Source: Bin87 sp965261195
GTDB taxonomy: Bacteria; Chloroflexota; Dehalococcoidia; Lucifugimonadales; UBA3495
Length of the DNA: 64,000 nt
Assembly (NCBI GenBank): GCA_965261195.1
Contig: OZ253455.1
Location: forward strand, 1,798,001-1,862,000
Direction of reading: 5' to 3'
The number at the start of each line of letters is the position of its first letter. Within the stretch, counting starts at the first letter, position 1. The position numbers and the translations under genes were made by a program. The notes under the pieces are model-generated. The model was not told the DNA's origin and made no database searches. It saw only the letters and a program-made list of their open reading frames with translations. Positions 26,240 through 35,419 of this stretch are shown here, piece by piece.

Positions 26240-27964
26240 TCAGCCGTTATCGTCCTTCAGGCTGTAGATGGCGCCGGGACGCCCGCCATCCGGCAGCCCC
26301 AGCGGCAGGTGGACATTGAGCAGGTAGGGGCGTTTCTCCTCATCCACTATCCTGAGCCCCCGCTCGATGGCGTCGCCGATGGTTGCCTCGTCGGTGGCGT
26401 CCATCGCCTCCACGCCGAATCCCTCGGCCAGCTTTACCGGGTCGATGTTGTCCAGCACTACGCCTCGGTACTCCCCGGTTTCCTTCATATCGGCGTTGGC
26501 GTTGGCAAAGGAACTGGCAACGACACCGTAGGCCCCGTTGTTGGAAATCACATAGAGCACCGGGATGTTGTGGCTGGCGGCAGTCCACAGGGCCGAGTCC
26601 GAGTAGTACAGGGAGCCGTCCCCGACCAGGCCCACCACCGGCTGGTCGGGGGCGCCCAGCTTGGCGCCGATGGCCGCTCCCACGCCGTAGCCCTCGGAGC
26701 CGCCGGCAGGGCGAATGTACTGGTTGTTGCCCAGCTCGCCGGAATTCTGGAGGATGTCCTGACCGACGGCGAACTGCTCGATGGTTACCAGGCCGCCGCC
26801 GCGCCGCTCCAGACTGTTGTCCAGAGCGTCGGCGAGGACGAAGGGCCGGACTTTCCCCTGTTGGGCAGCAACCCGCTGGGCAGCGTCCCTCCGGCTGGCG
26901 CGCAGAGCGGCCGCTTCCTCCCGGGCCCAGGCGCGCCGCTCGGCCAGCTCGTCGTGCGACGACTCGGTCATTTCCAACAGGCGCTGAGCCGTGCGCTTTT
27001 CGTCGGCCAACACGGCCAGGTCAAGACCCGGGATGTTCTCCAGGTTCTCCGCGTTGGAACCCACTGCGATGGTTCGTTCGGCCTTGAAGAAGGCCGCGTA
27101 GTCGTCGGCAGTGCCGGCTCCGTTGTGGCGGACGCCCCAGCACAGAATCAGGTCCGGGTCAATGTCCGGCGCCTGTTCCAGCCGTCGCCCTCCGCAGTGC
27201 AGCGGGTGTTTGATGGGAACGCCCCGCAAGTCGCCCACCACCGGAATGCCAAAACGCTCCGCCAGCGCAGTTACCTCCGCGTCGGCTCCACTCTTCCAAA
27301 TGCCGTCTCCGGTGTAGAGCAGGGGCCGTTTGGCCTCGCGCAGCGCCCGGGCGATGGCTTCCACGTCGCCGTCCGATGGATAGCCGCTGCGCAGTTCCGG
27401 CAGGGGCCCGTCCATAATGTTGGCGGTATGCTCGGCTGGTCCCAGCAATCGGTCGTAAACGGCCAGATGCACCGGCCCCACGGGCGGCGTCATCGCCACC
27501 CGCATGGCGCGCTCGATGGCCGCCGGCAGACCCTCCGGCTCAATGACCGTCCAGTTGGCTTTGGTGAGGGGCGCGCTGATGGCAGTTGGCCCGGCGTTGT
27601 GGGATACGTCCAGGCTAATCAGGTCGGCAAAGCTGCCGGTGTCGCCGGCGAAAGTGATTACCACCACGGGCAGGCTGCCCGTCCAGACGTTGATCAGCTG
27701 TCCCATCGCCTGGGCCAGACCGGCGCCCAGATGCACCACCATTACGGCGGGGGCAAGGTTGGCCTGGGTGTAACCGCCCGCCATCGCCGTTACCGCACCC
27801 TCGTGCAGGCCGAGAATGCCGTGAATATCGGGCCGGGCGTGCAGCTCGTTGAAAAACAGGGCTTCCCGGGATCCTGAATTGTTGAAAACGTACTTTACGC
27901 CCAGCGACGCCAGTTGCTCCACCATAAGACGCGAGGCATTAGCCGTCATTTGCCGTGTCTGCAT
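26240..27964 (-). CDS. Thiamine diphosphate-dependent enzyme (acetolactate synthase/benzoylformate decarboxylase-like)
   Basis: ThDP enzyme of 574 residues with the three usual domains. The N-terminal pyrimidine domain has the catalytic glutamate in LHEGAVTAMAGGY near residue 54. The C-terminal cofactor motif starts GDGSLYYSDSALW near 442 and ends IPVLYVISNN. The reaction could be decarboxylation or carboligation of a 2-oxo acid; specificity cannot be read from sequence. The neighbouring Gfo/Idh oxidoreductase is on the same strand about 317 bases upstream, which hints at sugar- or aromatic-acid catabolism. Confidence 0.88.
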   Translation of the reverse strand: MQTRQMTANASRLMVEQLASLGVKYVFNNSGSREALFFNELHARPDIHGILGLHEGAVTAMAGGYTQANLAPAVMVVHLGAGLAQAMGQLINVWTGSLPVVVITFAGDTGSFADLISLDVSHNAGPTAISAPLTKANWTVIEPEGLPAAIERAMRVAMTPPVGPVHLAVYDRLLGPAEHTANIMDGPLPELRSGYPSDGDVEAIARALREAKRPLLYTGDGIWKSGADAEVTALAERFGIPVVGDLRGVPIKHPLHCGGRRLEQAPDIDPDLILCWGVRHNGAGTADDYAAFFKAERTIAVGSNAENLENIPGLDLAVLADEKRTAQRLLEMTESSHDELAERRAWAREEAAALRASRRDAAQRVAAQQGKVRPFVLADALDNSLERRGGGLVTIEQFAVGQDILQNSGELGNNQYIRPAGGSEGYGVGAAIGAKLGAPDQPVVGLVGDGSLYYSDSALWTAASHNIPVLYVISNNGAYGVVASSFANANADMKETGEYRGVVLDNIDPVKLAEGFGVEAMDATDEATIGDAIERGLRIVDEEKRPYLLNVHLPLGLPDGGRPGAIYSLKDDNG

Positions 27965-28149
27965 TCGATCACCTTCTCGTTGACCATTCGTGGCGTCCGC
28001 CGATTACCGCCGCAACGGTGGTCGGGCCGGCCAGCGGTTTTGTTCCTGGGGTTTCGCCGGCAGGGGTTTCGCCGGCAATAGTACGGCGGAAGGCGCCGGT
28101 TGTCCAATGCGCCGCCGGCCGGTCAGGGCCTTTCGATTCTCCAAGAAAT

Positions 28150-28270
28150 CCCCTCTCCCTTGATGGGAGAGGGTTAGGGTGAGGGTGAGGGTGAAAATGT
28201 CAGGAAGGGAACTATCCCACAGGGCCGGCCATACCCCTCACCCCGGCCCTCTCCCACAAGGGGAGAGGGA
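28150..28270. repeat. Two copies of the GGGAGAGGG-type hairpin repeat
   Basis: 28150-28190 reads CCCCTCTCCC-TTGAT-GGGAGAGGG followed by TTAGGGTGAGGG. 28234-28270 has the opposite orientation, CCCCTCACCCCGG-CCCTCTCCC then GGGGAGAGGG. They lie just downstream of the Gfo/Idh gene and before the ThDP gene, so they may end the first transcript. Confidence 0.75.
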
Positions 28271-28281
28271 GAATAGACGAG

Positions 28282-29319
28282 TTACATCGGCAGGTACACG
28301 GCCTGTCCGGTCATGGCGCTGTGGTACACCGCCTCCGTCCACTCCATGTAGTGGACGCCGGTCTCAAAGGCCACCATGTCGACCTTCTCCGTGCCACGGA
28401 TGGCGTTCGTGAACTGTTCCTCCACCCGGTACCTGGCCTGGGTTTCCGGTGGGTTGGACACCTCCGTCAGTTCCCGGTCGCCGCGCTTCCCGGCCCACAC
28501 CTTGCGCTGGGGATCGACGTGGATGGTGCCTTCGGCGCCGAACATCCAGATGTGATTGCCCCCGTTCAGCCCGGATGAGGCGCTCATCTTCATGTGCACC
28601 TGGCCTCCGTTGGCCAATTCATACAGGATATCCACGTGGTCGGGAATGGCGACCGAGGTCGGATAGCCACTCTCGTCCCTTCGGTAGGGCACGTGCACCT
28701 TGGACATGGCAAACACCCGGTCGCCCCGGCCCAGCCAGCGCATCATGGACTCGTAGGATGCGCCGATGTTCAGGGTGTTGTAGCCGCTCAGCGACCGGTC
28801 GTGTCGCCAATGCAGCGGGCCGTCAAAGTCGGCGAAGTTGTTTTGCAGGGACGTGAAGTCCACCGACAGCAGCTCCCCCAGGCGCCCGTCGTCAATCAAA
28901 CGCTTCAGCACGTTATCGATGGTGTAACTCGTGGACGTGGGGGTTAGCTGACAAACCAGGTCGGGATGAGCCCGGGCAGCGGCGAGCATATCGCAAGCCT
29001 CCGCAGCGGTGGAGGCCATGCGCGCCTCGGTGAGCACGTGCTTGCCCGCGTCCAGGGCAGCCAGGGTCATGGTGCGGTGCATATAAGGCCAGGTGCCGAT
29101 GCACACGGCGTTGATATTGTCGTCGTCGAGCAACTCCCGCCAGTTCCCATACACGGTTGGGATGTTGAATTGGTCGGCGATGGCCCGCCCCGACTCAATG
29201 GACCGGTTGGCTACCGCCACGATCTCGCAGTCGTCCACACCCTGAAACCCGGGGATGTGGCGCGCCCGCACGTTGCCGCCCGCTCCAATCAGACCCACTC
29301 GGATTTGTTCGTCAGCCAT
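28282..29319 (-). CDS. Gfo/Idh/MocA-family oxidoreductase
   Basis: NAD(P)-dependent oxidoreductase of 345 residues, probably acting on a sugar or cyclitol. The N-terminal Rossmann motif is VGLIGAGGNVRARHIPGF. The central signature normally reading EKP is here KHVLTEARMAST, so the catalytic-lysine position appears to be arginine. The C-terminal half has the expected (alpha+beta) sequence ending GQAVYLPM. Transcribed towards the ThDP gene. Confidence 0.85.
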   Translation of the reverse strand: MADEQIRVGLIGAGGNVRARHIPGFQGVDDCEIVAVANRSIESGRAIADQFNIPTVYGNWRELLDDDNINAVCIGTWPYMHRTMTLAALDAGKHVLTEARMASTAAEACDMLAAARAHPDLVCQLTPTSTSYTIDNVLKRLIDDGRLGELLSVDFTSLQNNFADFDGPLHWRHDRSLSGYNTLNIGASYESMMRWLGRGDRVFAMSKVHVPYRRDESGYPTSVAIPDHVDILYELANGGQVHMKMSASSGLNGGNHIWMFGAEGTIHVDPQRKVWAGKRGDRELTEVSNPPETQARYRVEEQFTNAIRGTEKVDMVAFETGVHYMEWTEAVYHSAMTGQAVYLPM

Positions 29320-29833
29320 CAGTTACCTCCGCAGCAATTTCGCTGGAACCTCAAGGTCCAAATTATGGTGTTCAGTTTATGGTGTTCAGTGATGCTGCGG
29401 CGGCCGGTTCCATACTCGCCGCGCGGCGGCCCGCGGTCAGAACGTCCCACAACGCCGAATTGCAGTCATCGCGTTATCCGGGTTCCGGCGGACTGCTGCG
29501 TAAGCGAAGCGAGTGTAGTATCCGGCTGTTGGGCTGTCAAACCGCGCCCATGTGTCAGGGATACGCGCTATGTGATTGCGAGCGCAGCGCGGCAATCTCG
29601 CTCCCTCTCCCTTGATGGGAGAGGGTTGGGGTGAGGGTGAAAATCCGCACCGACCACCTTCCGCTCATGGTGAGCCTGTCGAACCATCCGTTCCTCCCGC
29701 AGCCGGCCTGTTTGGTTTGACAAAGTGGGTACGGTTGGTTTTTTATTTGCAAAACCATTATCCTCGAAGCACAGGAGCACTTCCCCACCAGTTTCAGCAC
29801 ACCAGGACACTCATCTTTTTGGCGGATTGGGGT
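29320..29833. other. Gene-free stretch with repeats
   Basis: No gene seen. It holds a doubled TTATGGTGTTCAG at about 29363-29389, a GGGAGAGGG hairpin (29601-29640), a TGGTGAGCCTGTCGAACCAT unit near 29669, and a single CAAAGTGGGTACGG end near 29719. Confidence 0.6.
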
Positions 29834-30499
29834 CTACGGTGCAAGCCCACCCTTCACCTTCTGAACGCTCTCATTGATCCGCTCGACCGATACTGTCTTG
29901 GCACTACGGGTGTCCTCCCAGTTGCCGGTACGCTCTATGAGCTTGCCGTAGAGCCCTGCAACAATCACGAAGTAGTAGTCGCCTTTGACGTATCCCGCAG
30001 GGATCTCCATCCCAGGCCCCTCGTTGTACATAGGATCGTCCAGGCCATCGAGGAACAACAGCACCCGCTCGTTGGCCGCGAAGGCGGGAATATCCTTGTC
30101 CTCTACAACCTTCTTGTAGTCGCCCGCCGGCACCGCCTGCGGTCCCGTGAGCACCACAATGGAATCAGGCAACTTATTCGCCGAGTAGAAGGTACTCTCC
30201 ACGGCAAACTCGAAGACCTTTAATTGATCCTGGTACTTGGGCGACTCGCCCGGAGGCGCGCTCCCGGGGTATGTTTTCGTCCCGAGCTCTTCAGCCAACG
30301 TACCGATAACCACAGCGTCGGAACGCTGGACCATCTCATCAATATCCCAATCGGGCATCAGGCCCGTCACCATAAGCACTGACTCGTTGGATTCGCTGCT
30401 GGGGGCGGCGGCGGCGGAGCATCCCACGAGGGCTAACACCAACACGAGGGCGGACGCAGCGGCGAGCAGCCCCAACATTCTAGTTGTGGGTTTCTTCAT
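29834..30499 (-). CDS. Putative exported lipoprotein
   Basis: A 221-residue protein with a typical lipoprotein signal (KK..., hydrophobic core and the lipobox LALVGC at residues 22-27), followed by a serine-rich linker. No family is recognised. It lies 22 bases downstream of the metalloprotease-like pseudogene on the same strand, so the two probably formed an operon. The calculated start is the ATG at 30499. Confidence 0.7.
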   Translation of the reverse strand: MKKPTTRMLGLLAAASALVLVLALVGCSAAAAPSSESNESVLMVTGLMPDWDIDEMVQRSDAVVIGTLAEELGTKTYPGSAPPGESPKYQDQLKVFEFAVESTFYSANKLPDSIVVLTGPQAVPAGDYKKVVEDKDIPAFAANERVLLFLDGLDDPMYNEGPGMEIPAGYVKGDYYFVIVAGLYGKLIERTGNWEDTRSAKTVSVERINESVQKVKGGLAP

Positions 30500-30520
30500 A
30501 TCCTTCTCCTTGCGTTACCG

Positions 30521-31132
30521 CTAGTCCTCTTCCTCTTCCTCTCCATATATTTCCTGGATGTGGCCCTTCTCGTGGTTGCAAAGGGTGTAGTCTGGGCCAT
30601 CCTTCGGTAACATGATGCAAGTGAACCGCCAATATGAGTCCGTGAGCACCAACCAGTGTCCGAACTCGTGGGCAGCGACATACTTCGCGTCCCATTGGTT
30701 GTTCTCGCAATCGTCGCCTACCGCGAACGTCTAGCGGGTGTTGAAGAGCGAATCAACATCCACCAACCGGCAATCGTCCGGAGCCGTCCACTCAGTGAGG
30801 GTCACGCCCGGACGGGGGTCGTAGATCCTCCGTTGCTTGAACCAATCGTGGGATGAGTAACTGCTGCTGCGGAAGCTGAAGTTGGCTCCCCCGTCGTCAT
30901 TCCAGATATCGGCAGCTTCGTCAATCTCATCCTGCCACCAGTCCGCAAAATCTCCGTGTGACCGGTCATAGGTTGCGTAATGACCCTCCCACCGAGTGAA
31001 CTGGCCGTCCGTGCATTCATCAATCGCAAACGCCCGGGCCACGTCCGGCGGTGTCAGGATAGCTATAGAGAGCAGGGCCACGAAAACCGAGATTCCCGCG
31101 GCCACCGCCATGATCGTGTAAGCCTTTGTCAA
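30521..31132 (-). pseudogene. Matrixin/snapalysin-like zinc metalloprotease broken by an in-frame TAG
   Basis: Reading on from TTG 31132 gives 133 codons, a TAG at 30731-30733, then open frame to a stop at 30521. The second part carries a zinc site AAHEFGHWLVLTD, with HExxH and an aspartate at the third-ligand position as in snapalysin-type enzymes, then CIM as a likely Met-turn. A hydrophobic signal lies at residues 9-27. GGAGG stands 8 bases before the TTG start. The ribosome site overlaps the target duplication of the adjacent IS66 element, which now separates the gene from its promoter. Sequencing error at the TAG is the main alternative. Confidence 0.72.
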
Positions 31133-32182
31133 TGGTAAGCCTCCGTTGGTAACTGTTCAGAGTTGGTGAGGTGGATTGGCCGATAGGGGTTCTGGGAGCC
31201 TTGCGCTGCCGGTGGTGGTTGTGTCATATAGTGGGTATGGATACGGAAATTGACCTCAAGACTGCCGACCGCGATGCCCTGATTGCCATTATCGTCCGGC
31301 AACAGGCGATCATCGAGCGGTTGGAGACGTGGATTGCTCAATTGGAAGGGCCGGCCAAACCCAGCGGCTCGGGTCGGATGCCCGGTCTGTAGCCCAAAGC
31401 CGAGCGGAAACCGGCTCAGCCCAAAGGGCCACGCCAGCGCCGTCCCCACGGTTTTGCCCGCACCCGCATGACGCCCACCCAGCGGGTGGAGCACGCGTTG
31501 GAACAGCGTCCCGACTGTGGAACCCAGCTGGCCGGTGGCTGGACCCAGCGCACTCGGGAAGTCATTGACTTGCCCCAGGTTCCGGTGCAGATTACCGAGC
31601 ACGCTTACATCGCCCGCGTCTGCCCAGGCTGCCGACGCCGCTGTGTGCCACCGGCGCAACTGGACGGCGTGGCGCTGGGGCGGCAGCGTCTGGGGGTCAA
31701 CGTGATGAGCCTGATTGCTGGGCTTAGGGAAGAGGCCCGGCTGCCCTTCCGCACCATCCGGTGGTATCTGGGCGCCGTGCATGGGCTGCGCCTCAGCACG
31801 GGCGCCATCGTGGACGCCACCCGAAAAGTGGCGGGCAAAGGGCAGCGCAAGCTGGCCGGCATACTGGAACGGATCCGAGGCAGTCCGGTGGTCCATGCCG
31901 ATGAGACCGGTTGGCGGGAGAACGGCAACAACGGCTACGTGTGGACCTTCAGCACTCCCGCCGAGCGGTACTTCCTGCGACGGGGTCGGGGCAAGGTGGT
32001 GGTGGATGAAGTCCTGGGCGAGGAGTTCTCCGGCGTGCTGGTCAGCGATTTCTACGCCGCCTACCACCACTACGACGGCCCCAAACAACGCTGCTGGGCT
32101 CACCTGCTGCGGGACATCCACGACCGGCGCACTCTCTACCCTGATGACGCGCCACTGGCACAGTGGGCCGACGCCGTCCATA

Positions 32183-33851
32183 TGTTGTTGTCCAGCGATT
32201 CTGTCCTGTTAAATGGAAAGCGAAAATGTCCCTTTGGTTAGTTGGCTACGGTTGCGGATTTGCGTAGCGCTTTCAGCTTGGCGCGCTCCTGGGCGCTGAG
32301 CTTCTTGGTGGGCGGTTGCTCGGCGTAAGCGTACTTACGCACGGTGTCTCGTGCGATCCCGAGTTCCTTGGCAATGGCCCGCAGGGACAGACCTTTCAGC
32401 CTGGCCTGCTGGATCGCCTTCCACCGGGCCTTCTGGGTGGGCGTCGGCGTACGCCCCCATGTGGCCGGCGCCTTGCTGACGACGTCCTTTTCGGCAACGG
32501 TCTTGACCCTGGCCTCGTCGATACGCACCGGTTCCAAGGCGGCCAGACGCCGTTGCGGGGACTTGCTGATGTGGTGGTCGCCCACGCTGCTGACGATGCG
32601 CCGGAGCTCGGGGCCGGGAGACCAGGGGCTGACTGCAGCCCACAGTGCGCCCATGCGCGGCGGGGGTTCCTGCGTGGCTACCGTATGCCCCTGGTACTGA
32701 ACGATGAGTTCGCTGTCGGGGCGTTCCAAGACCTCCACCCGCAATCCGGCGTAGCTGGGACGTTCCCGATCCGGCAGCAGTTGCAGGACCCGCCAGTGGT
32801 ACTTCACCGTGTTGTCCCGGCCCACCTTGCGGGTGTGCTTGAAGCACAGGGTCTCGGAAAGACACAGGTCGGCGGCCACTGGGCGGTAGGCCGCGTCCGG
32901 ATGCTCGGGTTGCACGGCGAAACGGGCGTTGAAGCGCGGCAGGAAGTCCCGCAGCACCGCCGTGGCCTGGCCAATGGTCCTGGCGTCCGCCAGGCGCAGT
33001 TCGGTGACCAAGCGGTCCTGAAAGGTCTCCGCCATGCGTTCCACTCGGCCATTGGCCTGGGGTGAGCGGGCGAAGATCTGCCGGATGCCCAATTCCTGCA
33101 GGCCACGGGTGAACTGGGTGGCTTCCCCCGCCGTCTCCGGCGGGCGGGCGTTGTGCTTGAAGACGGCGTGGCGGTCGCTGTACAGCGCCAGGGGAATGCC
33201 CCAGCGCTGGATCAGGCCATCCAACAGCATGAAGTAGCCTCGGGTGTCCTCGCCGGTGCGGAAGACGGCGTTGACCGCCGTGCCGGTGGCGTCGTCCACG
33301 GCCAAGAGCAGGGCGAATTTGGGTCCCCGGTCCTCCAACCAGGCGTGATGGCTGCCGTCCAATTGCACCAGCATCCCAGCCTGGGGCATCCGCTGGCGGC
33401 GGAAACGGTGTTGTGGTGAGCGCCGGCTGCGGGGACTGCCGATGCCCGCTTTGGTGAGAATGCGGCGCACCGTGGGCCGGCTGAGGTCGATGCCCTCCCG
33501 CTCGCTCAGCAGCTCGGTGAAGTGGGTGTGGTTGGCGCCCTCATAGCGCTGGGTGGCCAGTTCTACCACCGCGGCAGCCTGCGCTGGCGGTATGGCGTTG
33601 TGGGGACGGCGGCCGCGGTTGCCGTGGGCGAGGGCGGCGGCGCCTTGCTCGCGGTAGGCCGCCAGCAGCCGGCGGGCGTGCCGTTGGCTGACCCCCAGCA
33701 GCTCGGCGGCCTGGGCGATGGGCACCTGGTATTCCAAAACGGAGTTCAGCACGGATAGTCTGGCTTGTTCTCGTTGGTTCAATGTCACATCCTTCATGGG
33801 TGACATTTTCGCTGAACAGTTAGCTCATGACGGAATCGTAGATCAGCAACA
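32183..33851 (-). mobile_element. ISNCY (ISDol1-like) insertion sequence inside the IS66 element
   Basis: Bounded by TGTTGTTGTCCAGCGATTC at the left and, inverted, TGTTGCTGATCTACGATTC at the right (about 19 of 26 terminal bases match). The 7-bp target duplication is GTCCATA (32176-32182 and 33852-33858). Removing it with one copy of the duplication restores the IS66 reading frame. Confidence 0.85.
32238..33806 (-). CDS. ISNCY/ISDol1-type transposase
   Basis: A 522-residue transposase, apparently intact. The N-terminal helix-turn-helix (VPIAQAAELLGVSQRHARRL) is followed by a second HTH, a DDE integrase-type core (MLVQLDGSHHAWLED near 147, LYSDRHAVFKHN near 210 and ANGRVERMAETFQDRL near 247 giving the third acidic residue), and a C-terminal HTH-like tail. 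It occupies most of the 1669-bp element. Confidence 0.87.
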   Translation of the reverse strand: MSPMKDVTLNQREQARLSVLNSVLEYQVPIAQAAELLGVSQRHARRLLAAYREQGAAALAHGNRGRRPHNAIPPAQAAAVVELATQRYEGANHTHFTELLSEREGIDLSRPTVRRILTKAGIGSPRSRRSPQHRFRRQRMPQAGMLVQLDGSHHAWLEDRGPKFALLLAVDDATGTAVNAVFRTGEDTRGYFMLLDGLIQRWGIPLALYSDRHAVFKHNARPPETAGEATQFTRGLQELGIRQIFARSPQANGRVERMAETFQDRLVTELRLADARTIGQATAVLRDFLPRFNARFAVQPEHPDAAYRPVAADLCLSETLCFKHTRKVGRDNTVKYHWRVLQLLPDRERPSYAGLRVEVLERPDSELIVQYQGHTVATQEPPPRMGALWAAVSPWSPGPELRRIVSSVGDHHISKSPQRRLAALEPVRIDEARVKTVAEKDVVSKAPATWGRTPTPTQKARWKAIQQARLKGLSLRAIAKELGIARDTVRKYAYAEQPPTKKLSAQERAKLKALRKSATVAN

Positions 33852-34400
33852 GTCCATAGTCTCTATGTCCAGGCCAAGGCTTTCACCCATCCCCAGGCCA
33901 AGCGGCGCGGCGCCGCACCGCCCAACTGGCCCTGGAACAACGGCTGCTCGCCATCTGCCAGCCATTCCTCGACGACCCATCGGCAACCCAGGCCAAGCTA
34001 TGCCGACGCATTGAACGCCACGTCAAAGAGCTCTTCGTCTTCGTGGCTGAACCGGCAGCGCCGCCGGACAATAACGCCGCCGAGCGCAGCCTGCGCCCGG
34101 TAGTGGTCAGCCGGAAGATCAGTGGTGGCACGCGCTCAAACCAGGGCACTGCAACCAAGATGACGCTGGCGTCAATCTTCGGCACCTGGCGGGCCCAGGG
34201 CTTGAACCCCCTCACCGCCTGCCGACAATTACTCACTTCCCCTCAACCCTGAACAGTTACCTCCGTTGTTGTCAGCCGTAAAACCGTGCGTCGTCGTTCT
34301 ACATCAATACCTCCCTGACCCGCTTGATCACGATGGACCGCAGTGCCGATGGGATTCTAGAATGTCGCGCAGCACGTCCAATTGGCCTGCATTCCACAAC

Positions 34401-34428
34401 AAAAAGCCCTGCCGCAAAGCGACAGGGC
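34401..34428 (-). terminator. Rho-independent terminator, minus strand
   Basis: Read on the minus strand, GCCCTGTCGC-TTT-GCGGCAGGGC is followed by TTTTTGTTG. No minus-strand gene ending there is recognised, so it may belong to a lost gene. Confidence 0.65.
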
Positions 34429-34713
34429 CGGACACGCAGAGGGCACAGGGCTACCATTAAGCTCAGATGTCGGAGCGCATTTCCCCATCGCTGCGGCCTC
34501 GGTCTCACTCACCGGGGCCATTCTGTAAGCTGCCGCAGTCTATGGGCCAGCCAACCGCTTGTCAAATACCAACGTTCCGTCGTGACATCTTGAATATGCA
34601 ACGGATTTTCCCAAGAAAAGAAGCCCGCACAACGCTATACGTTTAAGTTCACACCATTCGAAATATATCCGTCGCACAAAGTAGTGGACGACAGAGACGG
34701 CCGGTATTGACCC

Positions 34714-34812
34714 GCAGCGAATCATCAAGGAGGAACACGCCAGGGTTCTCCAGGAAGTGGACTTCCTGGTAACCCCGACCACTCCCTTGCCGGCTCCCCG
34801 CATCGACGCCGA
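34714..34812 (+). pseudogene. Fragment of the amidase gene (99 bp)
   Basis: Bases 34714-34812 match 36488-36586 of the amidase gene with only two or so differences (GCAGCGAATCATCAAGGAGG at the left edge). The surrounding sequence does not match. It is a duplicated or recombined scrap that encodes no complete domain. Confidence 0.85.
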
Positions 34813-35218
34813 AATCCAAAAAACGCAATCCGAAACGATTGCACTCATGCACGGTAGGTGAATCGTCACCAAGCAAGACCGCCTCAACAGCGCGGCCGGG
34901 TTTTAGCACGCCCTACACGACGCTACGTAAAGCACTGCCCGCGGCACTACGTCGGCAGTCGCCGACTCATCCCGAGTTAGTCTGGCAGAACAACGATTCA
35001 CCGCCCAAGGCAAAAGCCCAGATGGCTCCGAATCCGGCGCATCACAGATTACGGATTTCGTACTGACGCCGCCTACTTGAACAATCCTATTGTGACAGGG
35101 GGCAATGCCCTCGCAATGACAGATTAAGCGGGTACGCGTGAGGAGCGTCGGTATTGCCCCGACCATAGTGGGGATGTACACTCGGTTTGGGTTTAGGCTC
35201 TGCCGGGAGGTGTGACGA

Positions 35219-35419
35219 ATGCCAATATCCGATGCGACCCTGAAGAGAATGATTGCCGAATACGGCGGGTTCGAGTTGTCCGACGCTGAGCTGGATTTGG
35301 TCCGGCCCGAACTGGAAAGCTACCTGACCGAATTGCAAAATCTGCGCGACCTTGACCTGTCTTCGGTTGCCTCTGGGCGTTTGCTCAGAGCAGCGGAAGG
35401 AGATAATGAAGATGCCTAA
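35219..35419 (+). CDS. GatC-like/AtzG-like small protein upstream of amidase
   Basis: A 66-residue protein with the GatC-type pattern FELSDAELDLVRPELESYL followed by LQNLRDLDLS. Small GatC-like proteins often accompany amidases of the amidase-signature family as a stabilising subunit (for example AtzG with AtzE). It overlaps the amidase start at 35406 by 14 bases, which supports coupled synthesis. The window has no GatB, so it is unlikely to be the tRNA amidotransferase. Confidence 0.65.
   Translation: MPISDATLKRMIAEYGGFELSDAELDLVRPELESYLTELQNLRDLDLSSVASGRLLRAAEGDNEDA

Larger units (their letters stand above)
31237..34252 (+). pseudogene. IS66 transposase (TnpC-like), interrupted
   Basis: The frame begins at ATG 31237 and meets TAG at 31390-31392 after 51 codons. 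It resumes as KAERKPAQPKGPRQRRP and the zinc-ribbon-like CGTQLAGG, then the DDE core (VVHADETGWRENGNNGYVW near 31889), until the nested element at 32183. After the element it continues in frame as VQAKAFTHPQAKRR to the C-terminal AERSLRPVVVSRKISGG and stop at 34252. Two defects, the TAG and the insertion, make it non-functional. Confidence 0.85.
31149..34260. mobile_element. IS66-family element carrying a nested insertion
   Basis: Terminal inverted repeats begin GTAACTGTTCAG at 31149 and end CTGAACAGTTAC at 34260. The flanking 8-bp duplication is CTCCGTTG (31141-31148 and 34261-34268), the length expected for IS66. The element is split by another IS at 32183-33851 and its transposase has a premature TAG, so it is no longer autonomous. 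Confidence 0.93.
34269..35218. other. Gene-poor stretch with terminator and remnants
   Basis: No intact gene. A strong minus-strand terminator lies at 34401-34428 (GCCCTG...CAGGGC followed by TTTTT on the minus strand). An amidase fragment is at 34714-34812. A single CGGGTACGCGTGAG repeat end is near 35122. Confidence 0.6.

Noticed and set aside
29336..29460. Repeated ATGGTGTTCAG as a regulatory site
   Set aside because: Only two short copies in a gap without a gene start next to them; no further evidence.
30731..31392. Possible TAG recoding, because two neighbouring genes have in-frame TAGs
   Set aside because: TAG is a normal stop in many intact genes here (actA, actB1, the TlpA-like gene), so recoding is unlikely; both genes are also damaged by insertions.
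35219..35419. GatC subunit of the tRNA amidotransferase
   Set aside because: No gatB in the window, and the adjacent amidase has features of a catabolic amidase; a GatC-like accessory protein is more likely.
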